Shown here piece after piece: positions 16,723-24,741 of a stretch of DNA of 35,921 nt. A program made the translations under genes and the position numbers. A model generated the notes under the pieces. It was given only the letters and a program-made list of their open reading frames with translations, had not been told where the DNA came from and did no database searches. Numbering within the stretch: the stretch's first letter is position 1; every line of letters starts with the position of its first letter. Source of the DNA: Desulfuribacillus alkaliarsenatis (GTDB lineage: Bacteria; Bacillota; Bacilli; Desulfuribacillales; Desulfuribacillaceae); assembly GCF_001730225.1 (NCBI RefSeq), contig NZ_MIJE01000007.1, positions 1 through 35,921 of the forward strand, given 5' to 3'.

Positions 16723-17330
16723 TACAAGGCATGACAAAGAAGGAAGTTAGAGAGAAAAAACGCCGAGAGCAAATTCTTGAGGCTGCCCTTACGGTGTTTA
16801 GTGAAAATGGCTTTCATAATACTAAGGTTGAAGAAATTGCTCGAGTTGCAGGCATTGGTAAAGGGACAATTTATGAGTATTTCGAAAGCAAGGCGGACAT
16901 TTTCAAATCGATGCTTTTGTCGATTATGCAAAAGTATGTAGAGGCTATTGAAGGGCAATTTGATACAAGTAAATCTTCTTGGGATAATATTATTGGCATG
17001 GTAGACGTGATTTTTAACATGCTTGAGTCGCAAACAAAGATACATCGATTAATTATGCTAGAGCATACCGTTTCCTTAGAAGAATTTACACCACTGATTT
17101 TAAAAGAACGGGCAAAAAAAATAGGTATTATCAACAAGGCGATAATACATGGGCAGCAAACTGGTGAATTTAACAGCGATTTAGAACCAACTATTGTAGC
17201 TGAGGTAATTATCAGTTCGATAGAATCAGTTGTAGGAACGCGTATGATTATGGAGCAAGAGATTGATTTACAGACAATGACAGAACAGCTACAAGCAGTT
17301 TATAGGAAAATACTAAATGCTAGCCCATAG
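16719..17330 (+). CDS. TetR/AcrR-family repressor of the RND operon
   Basis: A protein of 203 residues. The N-terminal TetR DNA-binding domain is clear: REQILEAALTVFSENGFHNT, then VEEIARVAGIGKGTIYEYF (helix-turn-helix about 38-57), followed by a helical ligand-binding region with no close family signature. The start overlaps the pump stop by four bases (ATGA), and a second Met at 16731 is a possible alternative start. As the distal gene of the adaptor-pump operon it most likely represses the promoter at 12063-12091 and is released by a pump substrate. A terminator overlaps its stop codon. Confidence 0.92.
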   Translation: MIQGMTKKEVREKKRREQILEAALTVFSENGFHNTKVEEIARVAGIGKGTIYEYFESKADIFKSMLLSIMQKYVEAIEGQFDTSKSSWDNIIGMVDVIFNMLESQTKIHRLIMLEHTVSLEEFTPLILKERAKKIGIINKAIIHGQQTGEFNSDLEPTIVAEVIISSIESVVGTRMIMEQEIDLQTMTEQLQAVYRKILNASP

Positions 17331-17346
17331 GGTTAGCATTTTTTTC
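17316..17346 (+). terminator. Rho-independent terminator overlapping the TetR stop codon
   Basis: The 11-bp stem aatgctagccc/gggttagcatt (one G-U pair) has only a 3-base loop, and a run of seven T follows. The 5' arm and loop lie in the last codons of the TetR gene. Its stop TAG occupies the last two loop bases and the first base of the 3' arm. Confidence 0.9.
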
Positions 17347-17450
17347 CTAATTCAAAGGGTTTATAATTCCAAAAAATCGGCACATTTACCTACAAAAAGA
17401 AATGCGTGTTATTACTGTATTTATGATAAAATGGAGTATATGATGTTTTA

Positions 17451-17565
17451 TACTATCAGAATTTACTGTGTGCCCTATGGGTATAAAATTTAATGATGAT
17501 AGTATAACGGCAACTAAGGCATTCACCTACGTCCAAAAGACTTGGCGTATGCCAAGTTTTGTTTA
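17451..17565 (+). ncRNA. Structured leader RNA, copy B (unidentified cis-regulatory element)
   Basis: The same architecture as 6539-6632. P1 pairs tactatca with tgatagta (17451-17458 with 17497-17504), and its loop here carries an extra ccc-tat-ggg hairpin absent from copy A. The core ggcaactaagg...attcacctacgtc follows. P3 is acttggc-gtat-gccaagt (17540-17557), one base pair longer than in copy A, then tttgttta. The block 17489-17519 is identical to copy A over about 30 bases. It lies 53 bases before the ATG of the SLH subtilase gene. A terminator-like last helix suggests attenuation or a riboswitch-type switch; the ligand is unknown. Confidence 0.6.
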
Positions 17566-17610
17566 TAGAAACAAGAAATTAGTTTTGATATTTTCGGAGG
17601 TTTTAGATAG

Positions 17611-20600
17611 ATGTTCATCAGTCGTCACGCTCGCATAATAACTACATTAATTATGATTATGATGGTGGTTGCTATTCCTTTGGAGGCTAGCCATCAGTCT
17701 CTTGCTGACTACAAAAGCTTAAACACAGCTGCTAGTTTTGCGAGCTCTGATGCTTATAACTACGAGGCTGAGCCAACAGAGAAGGTTCAAGATCACTGGC
17801 ATGAGGTTATTGTCAAATGGAAGTACGGTACTAACCCACCATCAATACCTGGCACAAAACTAGTAACCAAAGATGCGAGTGAGCGCTTAGCAAAGCTAGC
17901 GGTGGATGAAGGTATATCTGTACAGGATGTAATAGCCTTTGCCCAGAATTTTTCTGAATTAGAATATATTCAACCGAACTATCGCTATAAGCTACATACT
18001 GCTCCTAATGATCCTGAATATGTACAGCAATGGCATCACCAGCAGATAAACATGGAGCGAGCTTGGGATATTGCAACTGGAAATGCTGATGTAGTGATAG
18101 CAGTATTAGATACTGGCGTAGATTTAGAGCATCCTGATTTAATGCCTAATTTAGTTCCAGGCTACAATATTATAAACCCTGAACAGCCACCTATTGATGA
18201 TTATGGACATGGAACCCAGGTTGCTGGTGTACTTGGCGCAGTTGGGAACAATCAGCTTGATGGTACGGGGATTTTGTGGCATACACGGATTATGCCGATT
18301 AAAGTACTTGATGGCTCAGGTGAGGGTGATGATTTTACCATAGGACAAGGGATTCGTCATGCTGTCCGTAATGGCGCAGATATAATCGTATTGTCTTTAG
18401 GTGATAGACTGTACTCTAAGCACATGGAGGAGGCAGTTAAGCTAGCTGAGCAGGAGGGTGTACTGCTAATTGCGGCAACAGGTAATAATGGCTCGACGGT
18501 TAACTATCCAGCAGCATTTCCAACGGTTTTAGCTGTCGGTGCTTCAGATGCCAATGACCGTGTTCCAAGCTATAGTAATTTTGGTCCAGAGGTTGATGTT
18601 GTTGCGCCGGGGCAGGGGATTTTTACGACAACGATGCGTGGCCAAATGACATATAATAGTGGGACTTCGATGTCAGCACCGATTGTCGCTGGCATAGCAG
18701 CTCTTATATTGAAAAAACATCCTGAGATGGAGCCATGGCAGGTAAGGCAGTTAATTCGCCAGTCTGCTGTAGATATATCTGGGCAAAATGTGTGGAATCA
18801 GCGCAGTGGTTATGGACGTGTTGATGCTTATCAAGCACTAACAGTAACTCCGACAATTGATATATGGTCGCCAAACCGAACCTGGGAACAGGCTAAGGAA
18901 TTTCCACAAGGAACTAATATAAACTCTGCCTTAAACGGAGTTAATGATATTGATTGGTTTTATATTGACGTAAGACATCGTGGTAAGGTGCAGGTTCCTT
19001 TCACAACAGAATATCGTGGAATCAGCATGAACTGGTACTACTATGACAAACAAGATGATCAAACTGAAGGACAGCTTGTGCCGATTATTTATTCGCCTGA
19101 TCGCACCCTTGAACCAGGACGTTATTATATCCGAATTAGGGTTAATAATTGGGAAGAGATAGTCCGCTCATTACAGCAAAAAGGCGTACGTCAAAGTCAA
19201 TTTGAGACTAGGCCGTTAAGATACCGTATGGAACATCGATTTGAAATTGCGGCTGATCGTTATGAGCCTAACAATACGATTAATCAAGCAGCTTTAATAG
19301 ATATTTTTCAGACGGAGCGCTTTGAACAGGGGAAACCTTTCGTGTTGATTGAGGGGACGCTCCACCAGGATGGAGATTTCGATTGGTATAAGCTTGACTT
19401 GCCACATCCAGGTGAATTGTCGATAGAGGTAGTTAATAGTTATGGACGCATGGATCCAGTCTTAACAATTTCCAAAACGCTTACTACAAACATTAGGGAT
19501 TACGACGTTGTCGATGACCATGCCCATGGAGCTGGAGAGTTCTGGCGAGGTGATGTCAGCGCTGGAGAATTTTATTTCATGGTAGCAGACTACCAGCTAC
19601 GAAGTCATCCTATCCCTTATCAAGTAAAGGTTACCTTTAACCCTAGTTATGAAGACCGTTGGGAGCCTAACGATACGAGACTGGATGCCCCGAACATTGT
19701 TTTAAATCAAAATATCTATGCCTTCTTAGATGGTAATCAAGATCGAGACTGGTTTACGTTCTTTGTCGAAGATAACTCAAATATAAAAATTGAGCTAACA
19801 GCCCTATTACCTGATATGGTGATGGAAGAAGTAGGCTTAACGGCACGCGTATTTGAAGCAACAAGAGAAACACCTAGCTATATAAAGACGGTCGAAAATA
19901 CGCGTCATTTGGTGCTTGAAGAAACATTTTCGCAGGGAGTATATTATATTCAGTTATTAAGAAGTGGCAACGAGCCGTCAGTGAGCCGTCAGGTACCATA
20001 CATGCTGCAGATAAATAATTTATCCGCAGAGTCAACGCCACCGAGACTGATTATTGAAGAGCCAGTAAGAGACCAGGTTTTTAGCACGATTCTGGTACCG
20101 GTATCTGGAATATCAGACCCTGGGGCTTTAATAACAATTAATAACAGAGAAATACGGGCTGGGTTAGATGGGAGCTTTTTCACCGAATATTTATTTGAAG
20201 GTACAGGCATACAAACATTAAGGGTAAAATCGACTAATGACACTGGTAAAAGTATAGAGCGAGCAATTCAAGTTACCTATCAGCCTTCAATTATATTTTC
20301 CGATGTAATAACGCCTGAGCTGCAACAAGCAGTATATTATTTAACCGAGCGCAATATCGTGCAGGGGTTCCCAGACGGTACCTTTCGACCGAATCGTTCC
20401 TTGACTAGGGGAGAAATAGTTACACTGATACTACGTGCATTAAATGTTAATATTGATCAAGAGGCTAGTGGGTTAGCAAGCACACCATCTATTAGGGACG
20501 TGGACAGAAATCATTGGGCTTTTAATGCGATGAAGGTTGCGATAGATCGAGAACTTATTATTGGTTTTGCTGATCAATCTTTACGTCCAGATCAAACTGT

Positions 20601-20871
20601 TACGCGGGCTCAGCTTGCAGTGATGCTGTACCGAGCATTTGGTGAGGAATATGAGCAGGAACTAGACAAACTGCAGACATTAGAATCAAATCCAATTATT
20701 AGATATATTGATGTTCCATCAGGACATTGGGCTTATCAGGATATAAAAAAAAGTGCAACATTAGGCTACTTAATAGGTTTTCCAGGTCAAATTTTTTTGC
20801 CTGATCAAGCTGCAACAAGGCAACAGGTAGCTTTTGCATTATTTCGGTTTATTTCAGACTATAACCAATAA
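17611..20871 (+). CDS. Secreted subtilisin-family (S8) serine protease with three SLH domains
   Basis: A protein of 1086 residues. It has a signal peptide (about 1-27), a propeptide (about 50-130, starting WHEVIVKWKYG), and a subtilase domain with the full triad: D167 in AVLDTGVDLEHPDL, H200 in YGHGTQVAGVLGA and S353 in GTSMSAPIVAG, with the oxyanion Asn near 292 (ATGNNGS). Next come beta domains with PPC-like features (about 420-800, recurring YEPNNT/WEPNDT...DxDWF), an Ig-like/glucodextranase-B-like module (about 810-890), and three SLH domains (about 896-945, 962-1010 and 1031-1082). It should be exported, self-processed and held on the wall polymer, where it could process S-layer or other surface proteins or feed on protein. 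GGAGG precedes the ATG, and structured leader B lies upstream. Confidence 0.94.
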   Translation: MFISRHARIITTLIMIMMVVAIPLEASHQSLADYKSLNTAASFASSDAYNYEAEPTEKVQDHWHEVIVKWKYGTNPPSIPGTKLVTKDASERLAKLAVDEGISVQDVIAFAQNFSELEYIQPNYRYKLHTAPNDPEYVQQWHHQQINMERAWDIATGNADVVIAVLDTGVDLEHPDLMPNLVPGYNIINPEQPPIDDYGHGTQVAGVLGAVGNNQLDGTGILWHTRIMPIKVLDGSGEGDDFTIGQGIRHAVRNGADIIVLSLGDRLYSKHMEEAVKLAEQEGVLLIAATGNNGSTVNYPAAFPTVLAVGASDANDRVPSYSNFGPEVDVVAPGQGIFTTTMRGQMTYNSGTSMSAPIVAGIAALILKKHPEMEPWQVRQLIRQSAVDISGQNVWNQRSGYGRVDAYQALTVTPTIDIWSPNRTWEQAKEFPQGTNINSALNGVNDIDWFYIDVRHRGKVQVPFTTEYRGISMNWYYYDKQDDQTEGQLVPIIYSPDRTLEPGRYYIRIRVNNWEEIVRSLQQKGVRQSQFETRPLRYRMEHRFEIAADRYEPNNTINQAALIDIFQTERFEQGKPFVLIEGTLHQDGDFDWYKLDLPHPGELSIEVVNSYGRMDPVLTISKTLTTNIRDYDVVDDHAHGAGEFWRGDVSAGEFYFMVADYQLRSHPIPYQVKVTFNPSYEDRWEPNDTRLDAPNIVLNQNIYAFLDGNQDRDWFTFFVEDNSNIKIELTALLPDMVMEEVGLTARVFEATRETPSYIKTVENTRHLVLEETFSQGVYYIQLLRSGNEPSVSRQVPYMLQINNLSAESTPPRLIIEEPVRDQVFSTILVPVSGISDPGALITINNREIRAGLDGSFFTEYLFEGTGIQTLRVKSTNDTGKSIERAIQVTYQPSIIFSDVITPELQQAVYYLTERNIVQGFPDGTFRPNRSLTRGEIVTLILRALNVNIDQEASGLASTPSIRDVDRNHWAFNAMKVAIDRELIIGFADQSLRPDQTVTRAQLAVMLYRAFGEEYEQELDKLQTLESNPIIRYIDVPSGHWAYQDIKKSATLGYLIGFPGQIFLPDQAATRQQVAFALFRFISDYNQ

Positions 20872-20945
20872 TTGAAAACAACAAGTCAAAATTAACATTT
20901 AGCAGAAACTATAACAACTAGATAGGGAAATGGGGAGGAAAAAGA

Positions 20946-21470
20946 ATGATAAAGCGTTATATCGCATTAGTAGTAGTACTTGTAGTAGCAACAGGATTGT
21001 TAGTAGGACATGCTTTCGGAGTGCAATTTACTTCAACGGTGCCAGGGTCTGCAGATGACCCGTTAGTTACAAAAGGGTATGTTGACGAACAGATGGCAAA
21101 ATTCGCGACAAATTTTGAACAATTGGAGCAGGAATACCGACAGAAGCTAAATGATGTACTAGTTGGTGGAGTTGGTGAAGTGGGCGGCAATGAGCTTATC
21201 GTAGTAGAGTTATTTCCTGGTGATGTATTAAAGGCAAAGGCTGGAACTGAGCTAATTGTACGTACGGGCAGAACGCATATAGTTGCAGGAGAAAATGGTA
21301 TACCAGATGTAACTGCTGGTAAGGACCTGGCAGCTAATACGCTTGTTCCTCTGAATCATCAACTAATAGTACCTAGGGACGATGGTAGAGGTATTAAATC
21401 TGACCCAAGTTCTGCATCGCCTGTGTTCGTAATGGTTCGTGGTGGTTATGATATTACCCGAGCGCAATAG
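20946..21470 (+). CDS. Secreted protein of unknown function, S-layer-associated type
   Basis: A protein of 174 residues with an N-terminal signal peptide (IALVVVLVVATGLLVGHAFG). The mature part opens with STVPGSADDPLVTKGYVDEQM, a conserved opening I recall from short surface proteins of S-layer-bearing Firmicutes. It is followed by a short coiled coil (about 55-75) and a small beta domain (VVELFPGDVLKAKAGTELIVRTG...NHQLIVPRDDGRGI) ending in MVRGGYDI. It follows the SLH subtilase by 74 bases in the same direction, with GGGGAGG before the ATG, and may share its transcript. The function is unknown. Binding to, or being cleaved by, the neighbouring protease is speculation. Confidence 0.75.
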   Translation: MIKRYIALVVVLVVATGLLVGHAFGVQFTSTVPGSADDPLVTKGYVDEQMAKFATNFEQLEQEYRQKLNDVLVGGVGEVGGNELIVVELFPGDVLKAKAGTELIVRTGRTHIVAGENGIPDVTAGKDLAANTLVPLNHQLIVPRDDGRGIKSDPSSASPVFVMVRGGYDITRAQ

Positions 21471-21554
21471 CAGACGGTTAGATAGTTGGACAGTTGGTTA
21501 GTTGGAAAGTGGAAAGTTGAAAGTTTACGGAAATTCGACAATATAGGATATTTA

Positions 21555-21583
21555 TTGACAATAAGGGATAAATACATTAATAT
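21555..21583 (+). promoter_or_regulatory. metK promoter flanked by an inverted repeat
   Basis: A perfect TTGACA, a 17-base spacer and TAATAT form a strong sigma-A promoter 80 bases before metK. Inverted arms gaaagttgaaagttt (21512-21526) and aaacttcaactttc (21600-21613) flank it, one upstream and one in the leader. I see no S-box (SAM-I) riboswitch features in this short leader. Confidence 0.75.
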
Positions 21584-21662
21584 AAGCGCGTATATGAGAA
21601 AACTTCAACTTTCGTTTAGATACGAATAATAGTGGAGGAATAAGTTTAGAGGGGGCTGTATA

Positions 21663-22859
21663 ATGGCTGAAAAGCGCAGATTTTTATTTACATCAGAATC
21701 AGTAACAGAAGGTCATCCAGATAAAATGTGTGACCAGATTTCTGATGCTGTACTAGATGCAATTTTTGCTGAGGATCCAAATGCTCGTGTTGCTTGTGAA
21801 ACTTCAACAACTACGGGACTTATTTTAGTAGCAGGTGAAATAACCACATCATGCTATGTAGACATACCAAAAATTGTTCGAAGTACTATTAAAGAAATTG
21901 GTTATAATAGCGATTTCTACTTTGATGGTGACACCTGTGCTGTATTGACAGCAATCGATGAGCAATCTCCAGATATCGCTATGGGTGTTGACAAAGCATT
22001 AGAAGCAAAGGAAGGCCTAATGTCTGATGCAGAAATCGAGGCGATTGGTGCTGGTGACCAAGGCTTAGTATTTGGTTTTGCTTGTGATGAAACAGAGGTA
22101 CTTATGCCGCTACCTATATATTTAGCGCACAATTTATCTCGTCGTCTGTCAGAAGCTCGCAAAAGTGGTCAACTAACTTACTTAGGGCCAGACGGTAAGA
22201 CACAGGTAACTGTTGAATATGATGGGGACAAGCCAGTTCGCATAGATGCTATCGTTGTTTCTACACAGCATAGGGAAGAGGTTACCCTTGAGCAAATTAA
22301 GAAAGATATCCGTGAACACGTTATTGACCCAATAATTCCAGCGGATTTAATAGATGATAACACTAAGTTCTTTATTAACCCAACTGGTCGCTTCGTAATT
22401 GGTGGGCCAGTAGGAGATGCAGGATTAACAGGCCGTAAGATCATTGTTGATACATATGGAGGCTATGCTCGTCACGGTGGTGGAGCATTCTCTGGTAAGG
22501 ATCCAACGAAGGTTGACCGTTCCGCGGCATATGCGGCACGTTATGTAGCTAAGAATATTGTAGCAGCAGGTATTGCCACTAAGTGTGAAGTGCAAATCGC
22601 TTATGCAATAGGTGTTGCGCAGCCGATGTCAGTAATGGTTGATACATTTGGCACGGGTAAAGTTGCGGATGAGCAACTAACTGATTTAGTGTACAAGCAT
22701 TTTGACCTACGACCTGCAGGTATCATCAAAATGTTAGATTTACGCCGTCCGATATATAGAAATACAGCAGCCTATGGTCACTTCGGCCGCAACGATTTAA
22801 ATCTTCCATGGGAAAAGACAGACAAGGCTGAGATATTAAAAAAGGAAGCGGGAATCTAA
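21663..22859 (+). CDS. metK: S-adenosylmethionine synthetase
   Basis: A protein of 398 residues, full length for MetK, which joins ATP and methionine to make S-adenosylmethionine in the cytoplasm. Signatures include [20 protein letters not shown] at the N-terminus (metal- and ATP-binding), [16 protein letters not shown] near residue 119, and the P-loop-like [20 protein letters not shown] near 270. The C-terminal half has the expected [22 protein letters not shown] lies before the ATG. It is monocistronic with its own strong promoter and terminator. Nothing about the neighbours suggests a specialised role. Confidence 0.98.
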   Translation: MAEKRRFLFTSESVTEGHPDKMCDQISDAVLDAIFAEDPNARVACETSTTTGLILVAGEITTSCYVDIPKIVRSTIKEIGYNSDFYFDGDTCAVLTAIDEQSPDIAMGVDKALEAKEGLMSDAEIEAIGAGDQGLVFGFACDETEVLMPLPIYLAHNLSRRLSEARKSGQLTYLGPDGKTQVTVEYDGDKPVRIDAIVVSTQHREEVTLEQIKKDIREHVIDPIIPADLIDDNTKFFINPTGRFVIGGPVGDAGLTGRKIIVDTYGGYARHGGGAFSGKDPTKVDRSAAYAARYVAKNIVAAGIATKCEVQIAYAIGVAQPMSVMVDTFGTGKVADEQLTDLVYKHFDLRPAGIIKMLDLRRPIYRNTAAYGHFGRNDLNLPWEKTDKAEILKKEAGI

Positions 22860-22880
22860 GCTTCTTTCTATGAAAAACAC

Positions 22881-22919
22881 AAAACCACTCTGAAGTGCAA
22901 ACTTTGGAGTGGTTTTTTT
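22881..22919 (+). terminator. Rho-independent terminator after metK
   Basis: The 9-bp stem aaaccactc/gagtggttt is followed by a run of T. Confidence 0.88.
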
Positions 22920-22934
22920 ACTGCGTTTGTAGGG

Positions 22935-23120
22935 GAGTGCTTGAAACGGGATTAGCTCACTATCAAGGCTTCCGGCTTTGAAATTGCTAAGTTCGATTCC
23001 CTATAGCTTCTAACTCGCAAACTACGCTCAGACACAGAAGCTATTGACGGGATTCTTCACTAAGCAATTTTAGCAAATCCTCCAGCAAAGATTGTTCCGC
23101 CAATCCCATCCCAAGCACTC
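22935..23120. repeat. Nested palindromic intergenic element
   Basis: Three nested stems can be drawn. The outer arms are 22935-22955 with 23100-23120 (gagtgcttg and gggatt blocks paired, a few mismatches), then aaattgct/agcaattt (22981-22988 with 23063-23070), then atagcttct/agaagctat (23003-23011 with 23036-23044). The element lies in the gene-free stretch 22860-23426 between convergent metK and csaB, directly before the repeat at 23221. No open frame or known RNA family is recognisable. It may be a mobile palindromic element or a structured RNA. Confidence 0.5.
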
Positions 23121-23220
23121 ACATAAACTGTTAAGCTTTTTAATCAGTGAAGTGTAAGTTGGGTTGAAGTTTAGGGATGCAGTCATTGTACTAAAGATGC
23201 TTTAGTAGCTGTTACTGCTG

Positions 23221-23399
23221 AATAGAGGGTGCGGTGTCGATGAGCGAACTTTGGCGGAAGCTTTTACGGGTGCTTGGCGAAGGGTTGGCATAGAGTTTCC
23301 GCGTGTTTGACCAGAGGGAGTTGTGGAACTCGCCAAGCCGAGCTTAGCACTCGTTAAGCTGTAGCTGTAGTGAGTGAATTGATATCGCGCCCTCTATTT
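23221..23399. repeat. Palindromic intergenic element, copy A
   Basis: The ends form a long stem: aatagagggtgcggtgtcgat (first 20 bases from 23221) pairs with attgatatcgcgccctctatt (last part, 23379-23399), mostly Watson-Crick with G-U pairs. Further in, agctttta..gggtgc pairs with gcactcg..taagct and gcttggcg with cgccaagc. The blocks tgtcgatgagcgaactttgg and gtagtgagtgaattgat recur in copy B at 27817-27941. Copy A has about 54 extra bases at its tip, forming another hairpin. It sits 3' of csaB, between convergent genes. Confidence 0.7.
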
Positions 23400-23426
23400 T
23401 GAATCTTCTCACAAAAACGCAACGCC

Positions 23427-24551
23427 CTACTCCTCGAGCAACCCCAGCGCCAAATCCGCACTTTTAAGAGCTACGGACTTAACTTCTTCAATTTTTTCTT
23501 TTATATATCGCTGCGCTGACTCTAGATTTTCAATCTTATGTTCGATATCCTGCATTAACATATCATAGTCTAAGTTTTCCACGTGTTGTGGAGTTGGATA
23601 ATCTAAACTCTCTACAAATCGGTCTATTTTTGGGTCATAGGAGATTGCGGTAAAAGGAACTCCAAGAATCCCTGCTAAAATTACTGCGTGTAGGCGCATG
23701 CCAATCATAAAGTCAACGTTACCAATCATACTAATAACTTCACGATAATTCATATGTTTTTTGTCAATTAAAATAGCTTGATTACGGTACTGCATTTTCC
23801 CGATTAACTCCTGGGATGGAGCGATATCCATTGGGTGGTGCATAGGTATAAATACGACCTTCCAGCCTTGTTCAATCAATGTATCTGCTGTCTTTGCAAC
23901 CGATTGCAAATAGGCCCGTTCTTTTCGCCAAATTCGAATAGAAATTGCAGCAATTTTATCTTTTTTAGGTATTAAACCGTATTTTTTGAAAATGTTTTCA
24001 CCAATTGTGAGGTCTATCTGTTTTGGATCCATGGCTAGCGCAGGGTCTGCTGTAAGATACATAGGTGGCGTGTGAATCCCCATGTTTTGTAGCTCAAGTA
24101 AAGATTTATAGTCCCTAACAGTTATTATGTCGACCTTGTTAGCTATGTATTTCATTAAATACTTACTTATTGAATGATTAATTGGCCCTATACCCTGTGC
24201 GTAGAAGGCTATAGGTTTGCCGAATCGTTTTGCGAGCCAGGCAATCCCCAAGTAATATATAACACTCCGCGGACTTGTGACGTCTTGTAGTAAGCTGCCA
24301 CCGCCCATAATAAGTAAATCACAGGCTCGTAGTTGCTTGCGGATTTCTTTGAGTGACCATCGATTATAAGCCTCAATTTTAAACAACTCAGATGTAATCT
24401 TTGGCTGGTTCGATAGCACAGCTAACTCAAGGTTGCCTGTATTAGAGCTACGTTTATATTCCTGCTGTAGGGCGGTTATAATACCCTCTAAGACGGTGTC
24501 GTCACCAGTGTTATTAAACCCATAATATCCTGAAATTAATATGCGTGGCAT
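23427..24551 (-). CDS. csaB: Polysaccharide pyruvyl transferase CsaB
   Basis: A protein of 374 residues of the CsaB type. It transfers pyruvate from phosphoenolpyruvate to a sugar of the secondary wall polymer, creating the ketal that SLH domains bind. Seen in sequence: ILISGYYGFNNTGDDTVLEG at the N-terminus, LLIMGGGSLLQDVTSP near 85, FYAQGIGPI near 128, and MIGMRLHAVILAGILGVPF near 285, the standard order for PS_pyruv_trans. A GGAGG site precedes the ATG. It is transcribed divergently from the LCP-TagA-TagO operon. Three SLH proteins in the window would be direct beneficiaries, making the functional call unusually well supported by context. Confidence 0.95.
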   Translation of the reverse strand: MPRILISGYYGFNNTGDDTVLEGIITALQQEYKRSSNTGNLELAVLSNQPKITSELFKIEAYNRWSLKEIRKQLRACDLLIMGGGSLLQDVTSPRSVIYYLGIAWLAKRFGKPIAFYAQGIGPINHSISKYLMKYIANKVDIITVRDYKSLLELQNMGIHTPPMYLTADPALAMDPKQIDLTIGENIFKKYGLIPKKDKIAAISIRIWRKERAYLQSVAKTADTLIEQGWKVVFIPMHHPMDIAPSQELIGKMQYRNQAILIDKKHMNYREVISMIGNVDFMIGMRLHAVILAGILGVPFTAISYDPKIDRFVESLDYPTPQHVENLDYDMLMQDIEHKIENLESAQRYIKEKIEEVKSVALKSADLALGLLEE

Positions 24552-24666
24552 GATTTGCCTCCAAATTTAAAATAAATGTTAATGAAAATATTAGTAAAAA
24601 GCGTAACTTTTTTAGCTTAAATTACGTATTCAGTATATCAATTGTTTAACAATATGGAAAGTATGA

Positions 24667-24695
24667 TTGCAAGCTATGAAGGAATGAGATAAAAT
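24667..24695 (+). promoter_or_regulatory. Promoter of the LCP-TagA-TagO operon
   Basis: TTGCAA, a 17-base spacer and TAAAAT, about 47 bases before the LCP start. An attgtt/aacaat inverted repeat (24641-24653) lies just upstream in the divergent csaB-lcp intergenic region and could be an operator. Confidence 0.65.
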
Positions 24696-24741
24696 ATGAC
24701 TGTTGAATGCAACTTAGAGGTACGTTAAAGGAGAAACTAAA

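Noticed and set aside
21584-21662. Possible SAM riboswitch before metK
   Set aside because: The transcribed leader is only about 70 bases and shows none of the S-box helices or conserved core.
22989-23012. tRNA-like T-loop (gttcgattcc) in the metK-csaB gap
   Set aside because: The bases on each side do not form a 5-bp T stem, and no acceptor or anticodon arm can be drawn. It belongs to the nested palindrome.
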